DNA of 37,397 bases. Origin: Verrucomicrobiales bacterium (lineage in GTDB: Bacteria > Verrucomicrobiota > Verrucomicrobiia > Verrucomicrobiales > SLCJ01). Shown here piece after piece: positions 25,247 to 32,056 of the stretch (its first letter is position 1; each line of letters begins with the position of its first letter). Made by a program: the position numbers and the translations under genes. The notes under the pieces were generated by a model. That model did not search any database. It was not told where the DNA came from and saw nothing but the letters and a program-made list of their open reading frames with translations. The stretch is taken from NCBI GenBank assembly GCA_024636835.1, contig JAGXGH010000033.1:1-37397 (forward strand), in the 5' to 3' direction.

Positions 25247-26632
25247 ATGATGCATCGAATGATCTATCCACTCATCGCGGTCTGTGCCGGGGTGCTACTG
25301 ACTCCATGTGAGGGTGCCAATCCTGGCAAGGAACTACACAAGAATGGTGGGTGGTGTTGGTATCAGGGGCCACGCGCGATCGTTTTGAAGGGTGGTGAAA
25401 TCGTGTTCACCACCATCTCCGGCGATACTTTCGGTGGAAACGATGCGGGTGATCTTTGGGTCACGTCCTACAATCCTCAGTCGGGTGAGATGAAGAAGTT
25501 CGAACTTCACGACAAGTTTCATCGCGATGATCACGATGTTGCCGGGTTGTTGGAGTTGCCGGACGGCCGGATTCTCGCAGTCTACGGAAAGCATAATAAC
25601 GATAAGTTCCAGCGCTGGCGGACGACCGTGCGTCCAGGGGATATCACCGAGTGGACGGCTGAGCAGACGTTTAATGTCGGCGACCGATATACTTACTCCA
25701 ATGTTTTTCGATTAGCCGATGAAGGCGGACGGATTTACAACTTTTCACGCAGTCGTGGATTCAATCCAAACTGCACGATTTCTGAGGACGATGGCAAGAC
25801 GTGGAAATATGGATGGCGCTTGTTCGGTTGGAATAAAACCAGCCTGAAAGACGATCCGAAATACACGGGGATTGATGGCGGACGTCCTTATTTGCGCTAT
25901 ACATCCAACAACAAGGATACCATCCACTTCATCACCACCGAGGATCATCCGCGCGCTTACGACAATTCGATCTATCACGGATATTACAAAGCGGGTAAGC
26001 TCCACGGCTCTGACGGCGAGGTCATTTGCGACCCTGGTTTCAGCGGTAGTAGCGAGTTGAAACCCACATCGTTCACCCAGGTTTTCGAAGGCGGACAAGA
26101 CAAGGTGGCGTGGACGACTGACCTCGAAGTTGGTAAAAATGGAAATCTTTACGCGGCGTTTTCGGTACAAATGGATGGCGCACCGACACGTGGAAAGCGT
26201 ATTACTGCAACGGGGCTCGACCATCGTTACTGGTATGCGCTTTTCGACGAAGAGAAGTGGCACACCCACGAGATCGCTTACGCAGGAACCAAACTCTACG
26301 ATAACGAGAGCGACTACACGGGTCTCATCGCGATCGATCCTGATGAGCCCAATGTGGTAGTGATCTCGACCAATGCGGATCCTGTCAGTGGTGAGCCATT
26401 GATCTCGAAAGCCGATGGAAAACGTCACTGGGAAATCTTCCGTGGTAGAACAAAAAATCTTGGCGAGACCTGGAAGTGGACGGCTCTCACCAAGGATTCA
26501 ACGGTGGACAACTTACGTCCACTCATCCCCTCAAACCCAGACGGTCAGCGCCACATTTTATGGTGTCGCGGGGATCTGAAAACTTTCACTGACTACCGAC
26601 TGGATGTGTGGATTGTCAGTGAAGATCGGTGA
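25247..26632 (+). CDS. Secreted BNR_4 beta-propeller, possible polysaccharide lyase (PL24/PL25-like)
   Basis: The protein is 461 residues with signal peptide about 1-23 (from the first ATG; a second ATG follows directly). The mature part is a seven-bladed propeller of BNR_4 type. FHRDDHDVAGLLELPDGRIL followed by AVYGKHNND gives His96 and His116, 20 residues apart, and YTYSNVFRL follows about 30 residues on. In ulvan lyases of families PL24/PL25, which share this fold, two catalytic histidines with about this spacing and a downstream Tyr act on sulfated glucuronyl/iduronyl-rhamnose (from memory of the family). A lyase or a non-catalytic binding role both remain possible. It ends 8 bp from the convergent sulfatase gene, a pairing that fits sulfated glycan breakdown. 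Confidence 0.8.
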   Translation: MMHRMIYPLIAVCAGVLLTPCEGANPGKELHKNGGWCWYQGPRAIVLKGGEIVFTTISGDTFGGNDAGDLWVTSYNPQSGEMKKFELHDKFHRDDHDVAGLLELPDGRILAVYGKHNNDKFQRWRTTVRPGDITEWTAEQTFNVGDRYTYSNVFRLADEGGRIYNFSRSRGFNPNCTISEDDGKTWKYGWRLFGWNKTSLKDDPKYTGIDGGRPYLRYTSNNKDTIHFITTEDHPRAYDNSIYHGYYKAGKLHGSDGEVICDPGFSGSSELKPTSFTQVFEGGQDKVAWTTDLEVGKNGNLYAAFSVQMDGAPTRGKRITATGLDHRYWYALFDEEKWHTHEIAYAGTKLYDNESDYTGLIAIDPDEPNVVVISTNADPVSGEPLISKADGKRHWEIFRGRTKNLGETWKWTALTKDSTVDNLRPLIPSNPDGQRHILWCRGDLKTFTDYRLDVWIVSEDR

Positions 26633-26640
26633 GCATTTCT

Positions 26641-28620
26641 TTAGTGGCTAAGGCGATCGTCGGGAACGACGGTTGCCTTTGTTGCTTCTGGAAGTGTCCA
26701 GTGGAGCAGCGATTCAGCGATAGGTTTTCCCGTGTGGCGAACCGTCAGCGAGATCGGATGAAGACCTTTCTTGAGATGAATCACGCCGAGTGTGTTGCTC
26801 GATCCTGTTGAGTCGGTATCGAGCACGACGATGTCGTGGATGCGAAGGATTGAGCCGTTGGACTTGAGGTTGAATGTGTATTTGCCGTCGGCTGGCGCAT
26901 CAATGAAACCCGTGAACTGCGTGTTGCCGGTGCTGGCGTCTGAATAGAATCCCTTGGCGATGATGATATCGTCTGTGTTGGGGAGGAGAACGGCGTAGGG
27001 TACCTTGGCTGACGAATGTGCCACGTTTAGTCCTGCGGTGGTAATGATTCCTGATAGAGCGGGGATTTGAATGTTATCGTAGGGGCGTTCAGCGCTTGAT
27101 TCCGTGCCGTGCATTCGCGCTGCCGCAGCATACCAATCTTGTTGGGGCGGCACGCCGTCCTGGCCAGCGATGTCTTTCGACTCACTTGGGTCTTTGACGA
27201 CGTTGTAGACTTCAAACGCTTGGTCAGCCGAGGTGATGTTGTATCGAATTCCTTTGAAATCTCCGATGCGGATGGACTGCATTTCTCTGCGCTTTCTATC
27301 ACGTTTTGAGGGCGGGTATTCTTGGTAGTTTGGAGTTTTTCCTCCCACGCTGTATTCGACATAGACAGTGGTCGGTACTTGCTCGCCTTTGCCAGTCAAT
27401 GTTGGCACGAGTGACGTTCCGTCCGCCAATGCCGGCGTGGGAGTGGATGAGATTTCGCAGAAGGTTGGTAGCCAGTCGTGCATTTGAGATGGGCTCTCGC
27501 TGACGACTCCTGCGGGAATTGTTCCCGGCCAGCTGGCGATGGCTCCCGGGCGGATACCGCCTTCCCACACGTCGCGTTTTGTGCCAGTGAATGGTCCGGA
27601 CGACGCGAAGAAGTTCGCACGGAAAGGTTCGCTAAGATAGGACTCGATGGATGGCCCGTGGTCGCTGGAAAACACGACGAGTGTGTTGTGATCGATTTTC
27701 AAGTCTCGCAGTGTTTGGACGAGATCGCCGACACAGTTGTCTATGCGGCGGACCGAGGAGGCGTAGCGTTTGTAGACGTTTGGCCAGTCTTTGTCTGCGT
27801 AGTCGGGATGGATGTAGCTGTCGGGTTTACCATTGGCGGTATTGATCATCTGACCGGGCTTGCCGAGCCACTGAAGGCCCCCATTGACGCCGTAGCCCTC
27901 TGGGAAAGCACAGGGGGGGAGTTGTGTGGCGGCGTGTGGGGTGTCGAAGGAAAGGAACAGGAAAAACGGTTTGTCCGAATGTTCTTTACGTTGCTTGATG
28001 ATCCAGCGTTTCGCACCGGCCGTCCACAGGTCGGTAGTGTAGCAGTTATGCAGATCGGCGCCGATTTCTGTATTTTGCTCCCAGACTTCGATACGCTTTT
28101 TCTTCGAGTGAATTTTATCGGCTGGATAATGTTCGTGCCCATCGCGATGACGGACACCGCCGAGGAAATAGTCGAACCCTCGCTTGGTTGGGTAGGCAGG
28201 CCATGTTTTTGAGCTGTCCCCTTCTCCTTGCAGTCCCCATTTTCCGATCAGTGCCGTGGCGTAGCCATTACCCTGCAGGACGGAAGCCATAGAGGGTTGG
28301 TCGGGAAATTCTTTATCGAACTGATTGTTTCGGATGGCTGCGTTTCCTTGGTGACGTCCCGAGAAAAGCGAGGCTCGTGACGGTGCGCAAACTGGTGCTG
28401 CGCAGTAGTGAGCGCGGAGTTGTATACCGCCCTTCGCCAATGCGTCAATTTGCGGAGTTTGATGGGATGGCTCACCGGCCTTGCGTTCGTTTTGATAAAA
28501 TACCCCAACATCGCCGTATCCGAGGTCATCGCAGAAGATGAAAAGAATGTTGGGACGTGGACCTGCTATGGCAGAGGCTGCGAGCATGGGGATGAGCAAA
28601 AACAGAAAGCGCATGTTCAT
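26641..28620 (-). CDS. Secreted sulfatase with C-terminal PA14-like domain
   Basis: The protein is 659 residues. Signal peptide MNMRFLFLLIPMLAASAIAG (Met3 is also a possible start). PNILFIFCDDLGYGDVGVFY has the metal-binding Asp pair. The formylglycine motif is CAPSRASLFSG with Cys78. GKWGLQGEG (instead of GKWHLG) and FSSDHGPS follow. After the sulfatase domain (about 20-510), residues about 530-640 form an additional beta domain with FTGFIDAPADGKYTFNLKSNG and GLHPISLTVRHTGK, the PA14 pattern of carbohydrate-binding modules. This should tether the enzyme to a glycan. It converges on the BNR_4 gene with only 8 bp between stops and no terminator. Confidence 0.94.
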   Translation of the reverse strand: MNMRFLFLLIPMLAASAIAGPRPNILFIFCDDLGYGDVGVFYQNERKAGEPSHQTPQIDALAKGGIQLRAHYCAAPVCAPSRASLFSGRHQGNAAIRNNQFDKEFPDQPSMASVLQGNGYATALIGKWGLQGEGDSSKTWPAYPTKRGFDYFLGGVRHRDGHEHYPADKIHSKKKRIEVWEQNTEIGADLHNCYTTDLWTAGAKRWIIKQRKEHSDKPFFLFLSFDTPHAATQLPPCAFPEGYGVNGGLQWLGKPGQMINTANGKPDSYIHPDYADKDWPNVYKRYASSVRRIDNCVGDLVQTLRDLKIDHNTLVVFSSDHGPSIESYLSEPFRANFFASSGPFTGTKRDVWEGGIRPGAIASWPGTIPAGVVSESPSQMHDWLPTFCEISSTPTPALADGTSLVPTLTGKGEQVPTTVYVEYSVGGKTPNYQEYPPSKRDRKRREMQSIRIGDFKGIRYNITSADQAFEVYNVVKDPSESKDIAGQDGVPPQQDWYAAAARMHGTESSAERPYDNIQIPALSGIITTAGLNVAHSSAKVPYAVLLPNTDDIIIAKGFYSDASTGNTQFTGFIDAPADGKYTFNLKSNGSILRIHDIVVLDTDSTGSSNTLGVIHLKKGLHPISLTVRHTGKPIAESLLHWTLPEATKATVVPDDRLSH

Positions 28621-28960
28621 ACATACGAGAGAATGGCTGGGTCTTTTCGAGTAATTTGTGCGCTATGTGGTGGTGTCGAAGCGGCTGAATTTTATCATAA
28701 AGGGCATGAAGCATGGCTTGTGCTGTTTTTTTTGGCCGCAAAGAGGAACAAAAATTCGAAAAGATGGGAGGCAGGGAAATAATTTTGGATTTTGAATGAG
28801 AGCCAGGGATTCGATTAATTTGATCAATTAGCGGTAAAGTGGGCTTTCTCTCTGCGCGTGTTTGTTTTGATTTTTTTGAAACGCGAATGATTCGAATTAA
28901 GCGAATATGGATCAGGAAGCCTAAGGAGTTAAGGCACAGAGACACGGAGGCTGAAGCTAA
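28621..28960. repeat. AT-rich intergenic DNA with dispersed-type GCGAAT/ATTCG and CACAGAGACACGGAGG motifs
   Basis: No convincing gene. GCGAAT appears at 28883-28888 and 28901-28906, around ATTCGAAT at 28890-28897. GGATTCGATTAATTTGATCAATTAG lies at 28808-28832. GGCACAGAGACACGGAGG lies at 28933-28950. These short A/T-rich GAATTCG-like strings and the 'cacagagacacggagg' string recur as noncoding dispersed repeats in various bacterial genomes (from memory). Reading frames through them, such as one on the minus strand 28945-28526 with HIRLIRIIRVSK, are by-products of the repeat. Confidence 0.45.
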
Positions 28961-28998
28961 TTTACCAGAAGAACGGGAATGACAAGAGGAGAATGGAA

Positions 28999-29068
28999 GT
29001 GCGGCTGTGCCGAGGTTGTGGTGGGAACCGACACGTTTCCCCTACAGAATATGCGGCTGCGCCGAGGT
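28999..29068. repeat. Two imperfect 17-bp direct repeats and a REP-like hairpin
   Basis: TGCGGCTGTGCCGAGGT (29000-29016) and TGCGGCTGCGCCGAGGT (29052-29068) differ at one base and are 52 bp apart. Between them GGGAAC (29023-29028) pairs with GTTTCCC (29035-29041) with one bulge. Plus-strand open frames here (28979-29275 and 28993-29193) have no start signal or recognisable product and are not called. Confidence 0.5.
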
Positions 29069-29232
29069 GCGGTCTCGTTTGTAGGCCGATCGTGTCGGGC
29101 GGCATCTCATTCCATGCGAGTGCTTACTGGATATTTCGCGTCCCTAATACCTGCCAATGCCAAGGTTTTGGAAGTCGCTTGGGTGATGTTTAAATTTCGC
29201 AAGACGCTGGGTCTGTTCGAGGAGAATGAACG

Positions 29233-29268
29233 AAAAAAAAACGGCTCCACTTTTTCAAGCGGAGCCGT
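29233..29268 (-). terminator. Intrinsic terminator of the fasciclin-domain gene
   Basis: ACGGCTCC (29241-29248) and GGAGCCGT (29261-29268) form an 8-bp stem with a 12-nt loop. On the minus strand the stem is followed by a run of eight or nine U (A-tract 29233-29241 on plus). It lies 26 bp past the stop codon at 29295. Confidence 0.9.
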
Positions 29269-29294
29269 CTGCTAAATTCGAAGTCGGTGAATGA

Positions 29295-29774
29295 TTACTC
29301 GGGAATGATCACCGAATCGACTACGTGAATTACACCGTTGGTGGCAACGATGTCGGTTTTCACGACGGTTGCTTTGTTCACCATCACAGTGCCGTCAGTG
29401 ACAGTGATCGTCAGCTTTTTGCCATTGAGTGTGGCGACATCGCCAGGCTTCACGTCTACTGCCATGACTTCCGCTGGGACTACATGGTAGGTGAGAATCG
29501 CCGCGAGCTTCTCTTTGTTCTCTGGCTTGAGCAGTGATGCGACGGTACCTTCTGGAAGCTTGGCAAACGCTTCATCCGTTGGGGCGAAAACGGTGAGTGT
29601 AGCGTCTTTGTCCGAAAGGGCATCGACAAGGCCTGCTGCTTCAGCTGCGGCGAGGAGGGTATTGAATGATCCCGCAGCTTTGGCGGTTTCGACGATGTTT
29701 TTCTCAGCAGCCGTTGCGCTCAGGGCGAGGCCGAAGGTGGCGAGAATGGCGAAGGATTTTGTCAGTAGTTTCAT
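29295..29774 (-). CDS. Secreted fasciclin (FAS1) domain protein
   Basis: The protein is 159 residues. Signal peptide [22 protein letters not shown]. It contains a single FAS1 domain: [34 protein letters not shown] (the H1-like motif), [11 protein letters not shown] (the conserved YH) and [14 protein letters not shown] (the H2-like end). Its length is standard for single-domain bacterial FAS1 proteins. Role: extracellular or periplasmic adhesion or matrix binding (family knowledge). It is monocistronic, with its own strong terminator and a 15-bp palindrome about 90 bp upstream. Confidence 0.96.
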   Translation of the reverse strand: MKLLTKSFAILATFGLALSATAAEKNIVETAKAAGSFNTLLAAAEAAGLVDALSDKDATLTVFAPTDEAFAKLPEGTVASLLKPENKEKLAAILTYHVVPAEVMAVDVKPGDVATLNGKKLTITVTDGTVMVNKATVVKTDIVATNGVIHVVDSVIIPE

Positions 29775-29865
29775 ATTTTGGTGGGTATCTTTGTTTAGTT
29801 CCGGTGGGCCGATTGCCCTCCACTACACACAACGTCCGCCTAAACAGTTTGGATGATAATTCCGG

Positions 29866-29880
29866 AAGTTTCTGAAACTT
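29866..29880. promoter_or_regulatory. 15-bp palindrome upstream of the fasciclin gene (candidate operator)
   Basis: AAGTTTC-T-GAAACTT is a perfect inverted repeat around a single base. It lies 92 bp upstream of the start of the minus-strand FAS1 gene, in a position for a regulator binding site. No regulator gene is adjacent. Confidence 0.35.
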
Positions 29881-29944
29881 TAAAACAAACGTTCTATGAA
29901 TTATTGGTAGGAAGTCCAATCCAGATGGAGCGTTTAGGCCTTCA

Positions 29945-30060
29945 GGCAGGGACGCTTTTCAAGCGTACTGGACTGTGTGTTGCTCTCGGGGTGGCTTCGG
30001 GTGGTGAATGGCGCGCGGCGGTAAAGGAAAGTCACGGACGACGTGGAAGTAATCCCTCCC
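29945..30060. mobile_element. 116-bp repeat element, copy 1 (MITE-like)
   Basis: It starts GGCAGGGACGCTTTTCAAGC and ends GGAAGTAATCCCTCCC. It is exactly 116 bp, like copy 2. The left 24 bp and the right 50 bp match copy 2 with few changes, while the central 43 bp are unrelated. The left end has lost part of the terminal pairing (ACTGGACT where copy 2 has CCGTGAC). It encodes nothing. Confidence 0.6.
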
Positions 30061-30098
30061 GGAGGAGATGGCTATGCAGGGCTTCGCGGATCGTTGAT

Positions 30099-30214
30099 GG
30101 GAGGGATGCTTTTCAAGCGTCCGTGACATTGGGTGATGTGGATGAGCGCATCGTTATCGAAACGGCGTGCGGCGGTGAAGGAAAGTTACGGACGACGTGG
30201 AAGTTATCCCTCCC
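30099..30214. mobile_element. 116-bp repeat element, copy 2 (MITE-like, with terminal inverted repeats)
   Basis: The ends GGGAGGGAT (30099-30107) and ATCCCTCCC (30206-30214) are perfect 9-bp inverted repeats. Pairing continues inward, with a 2-nt gap, through CTTTTCAAGC..GTCCGTGAC against the complement of GTTACGGACGACGTGGAAG, about 29 bp in all. The right half (GGCGTGCGGCGGTGAAGGAA and on) is shared with copy 1. It could be a non-autonomous transposon or a structured noncoding RNA. No target-site duplication could be fixed. Confidence 0.6.
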
Positions 30215-30247
30215 AGCTAGCTTTGATTTTGGATCACGCGCTTTGAA

Positions 30248-31513
30248 CTAGTCGGTGACGTAATCCCAGAGAATTGCGGTTTTTCCATTACTGAAACGCA
30301 CGCCGTCGGGAAGTTCATAGCCGCCGGAGCATGGGCGGTGTTTGCGATGGGCGAGTGCTTCTATACCCAAGTCGTTGAAATCTTTTATCTCTCCCAGGTC
30401 AGAAATGCCGTTGCGATTGGCATCGTTCCAGAATCGAATACCCGGGGCTTCATTCGCAGTCACCCATCCGTCGTGATCGGTGTCCAGGATGGAGAGTGGT
30501 TCGTATCCATTAGGCCAGAATAGATCGAAGGTTCGCGAACCGAAGAGCTGTTTTCCGCTGGTGATCTTTCCGCTACTATGTGGGTCGTAGACGACGAACC
30601 AGACGGTTTCTTTCGGCCATGCTCGCGGCTCGGGTGTGGAGAAGCCATCGAGGTCGAACGTGACTTTCGAACCGAGTAGGTCGGAAATCGAGTCGGCGGG
30701 AGCTAGAGAGAAAATGAGCGGAGTGATTATCTGGTGCTTGTTCTTCTTCACAACTTCGATTTGGCGAAGCATCTGTTTGGCTATCTCTTCATCTTCAACT
30801 GTGCGGTCCGGTGTCAGCAGCAGCCACTGTGTAGCCGCTTCGTGGCTAATGGAGTGGCTGAGGTCGCGAAATTTTATGTTTTCTTCGCTGTCTTTGCTCA
30901 GCTCAAAGGCTTTGAGATAGTCGGTGCGTATGCGTGAAATAGATATTTTCTCGAGGTATGCCGATTCGAGGTTTTTGTTAGGCTTCTGATTGTGCTCTAG
31001 GATCTGCTGCATCAAGCTTGCACGACCCAATCGATAGAGCGCTGATTTTGGGTCGAGTTTGATTGCTGTATCGAAGTGTTTGAGGGCTCCTGCTGCAAAA
31101 TCTACCAGGCGACTGTCTGGCAGACCAAATATGCGACTACGGTCTTTTTTGAGACGGGCGATTTCATTCTCGATGAGTGTGTTTTGATCTTGTCGCGAAC
31201 TGAGATTGGAAAGCTTCGATTTGACGTTTCGCTTCGCGACCGGGTAGAAGCTATCTTCGACCGGATCCAATCCTAAAGGTGTGTCGATGGGAGCAGGGAT
31301 CTTGGCACCGTAAGTAGCTACGCTTTCGCTTTGATAGATGAATGCAAGGTAGTAAGCGCGAGCCAAGAGGTAGTGAACCTCAGGATTATTTGGGGTTTTC
31401 TCTAACTCGGCCTGTAGGTGAGTCTCGATTTCTTTGATGGGAATGAAGGACGGCGCTGCGAACATTCCGTATGAGGTAGATAGCAAGAAGAGAAAGGTGA
31501 TGATGGAGCGCAT
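30248..31513 (-). CDS. Secreted TPR-like protein with C-terminal EF-hand-like module
   Basis: The protein is 421 residues. Signal peptide MRSIITFLFLLSTSYGMFAA. Residues about 28-60 and 140-170 have the TPR pattern (EVHYLLARAYYLAF; ALKHFDTAIKLDPKSALYRLG). Residues about 285-390 form a second module: VTFDLDG, then GKQLFGSRTFDL, LDTDHDGWVTANE (344-355) and WNDANRNGISDLGEIKDFNDLGI. This is a known arrangement in RTX-type secreted proteins, where D-x-[DN]-x-[DN]G loops bind Ca2+. Here it is detached from any RTX repeats. It is the last gene of the minus-strand block, ending just past the 116-bp elements. Function unknown. Confidence 0.8.
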   Translation of the reverse strand: MRSIITFLFLLSTSYGMFAAPSFIPIKEIETHLQAELEKTPNNPEVHYLLARAYYLAFIYQSESVATYGAKIPAPIDTPLGLDPVEDSFYPVAKRNVKSKLSNLSSRQDQNTLIENEIARLKKDRSRIFGLPDSRLVDFAAGALKHFDTAIKLDPKSALYRLGRASLMQQILEHNQKPNKNLESAYLEKISISRIRTDYLKAFELSKDSEENIKFRDLSHSISHEAATQWLLLTPDRTVEDEEIAKQMLRQIEVVKKNKHQIITPLIFSLAPADSISDLLGSKVTFDLDGFSTPEPRAWPKETVWFVVYDPHSSGKITSGKQLFGSRTFDLFWPNGYEPLSILDTDHDGWVTANEAPGIRFWNDANRNGISDLGEIKDFNDLGIEALAHRKHRPCSGGYELPDGVRFSNGKTAILWDYVTD

Positions 31514-31586
31514 GACCGTATAATAGTGATACGAGAGGCTGATAGCAATCGCCCCTGACTTGGATGAAAGCGCAGTGGCTTCAAAA

Positions 31587-31802
31587 CTACTTTTGCCCTC
31601 TTTCGAGTATCGTTGCTTTTAGTTCTTCGTAAGAGATGTCTTGCACTTCACCAGACTCGGTTTCGGCGATTCGAAGAGCGACTTCGGCGTCCGATACGTC
31701 GTATTCCGCTGATGGAAATGTGGAGAGAAGACCCGAAATGATATCAGCCTTCTCTCCCTCTGGAAGTTGCCGTGCTTCTCGTTTTAGCTCTTCTACCCCC
31801 AT
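31587..31802 (-). CDS. Orphan addiction-module antitoxin (Unstab_antitox type)
   Basis: The protein is 71 residues. The sequence LKREARQLPEGEKADIISGLL at the start and VALRIAETESGEVQDISYEEL at the end fits the putative addiction module component family (TIGR02574/PF09720), which normally precedes a RelE/ParE-type toxin gene. Here the next 73 bp downstream hold no toxin, and the following frame is the TPR protein, so the toxin has been lost or lies elsewhere. A solitary antitoxin could still neutralise a related toxin. Confidence 0.8.
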   Translation of the reverse strand: MGVEELKREARQLPEGEKADIISGLLSTFPSAEYDVSDAEVALRIAETESGEVQDISYEELKATILERGQK

Positions 31803-32056
31803 AAGTTACTTTCCGCTATTTGCGTCCTAGGCTCAAGGTTAATTGTGAGGGTGGGAGGGGCTAGGCAATAGGATACGAAGTATATTCGCGGCATGGCTGA
31901 AGGGTGAAGAACATGACCGAGACGGATCATGCCACTGTCGGGGAGTCATTCCAGCGAGAGCGTGACAATAAATTTACTCGAAGCAACTTGTGAGTGTTGC
32001 TTTTAGCATGAGAGTTTGTCGCTACAGGTCTGCTAGCATGTGGAAGTTTTTTACAA

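Noticed and set aside
28526..28945. Minus-strand 139-codon frame
   Set aside because: Made of repeat-derived peptide (HIRLIRIIRVSK-like) and the 5' end of the sulfatase gene in another frame; no independent coding evidence.
28979..29275. Plus-strand frame of 98 codons
   Set aside because: Runs through direct repeats and into the terminator of the fasciclin gene; no family match and no ribosome-binding site.
29853..30251. Plus-strand frame of 132 codons across the 116-bp elements
   Set aside because: The frame is just the translation of two noncoding repeat copies; the peptide differs in the variable cores and is Arg/Gly rich without pattern.
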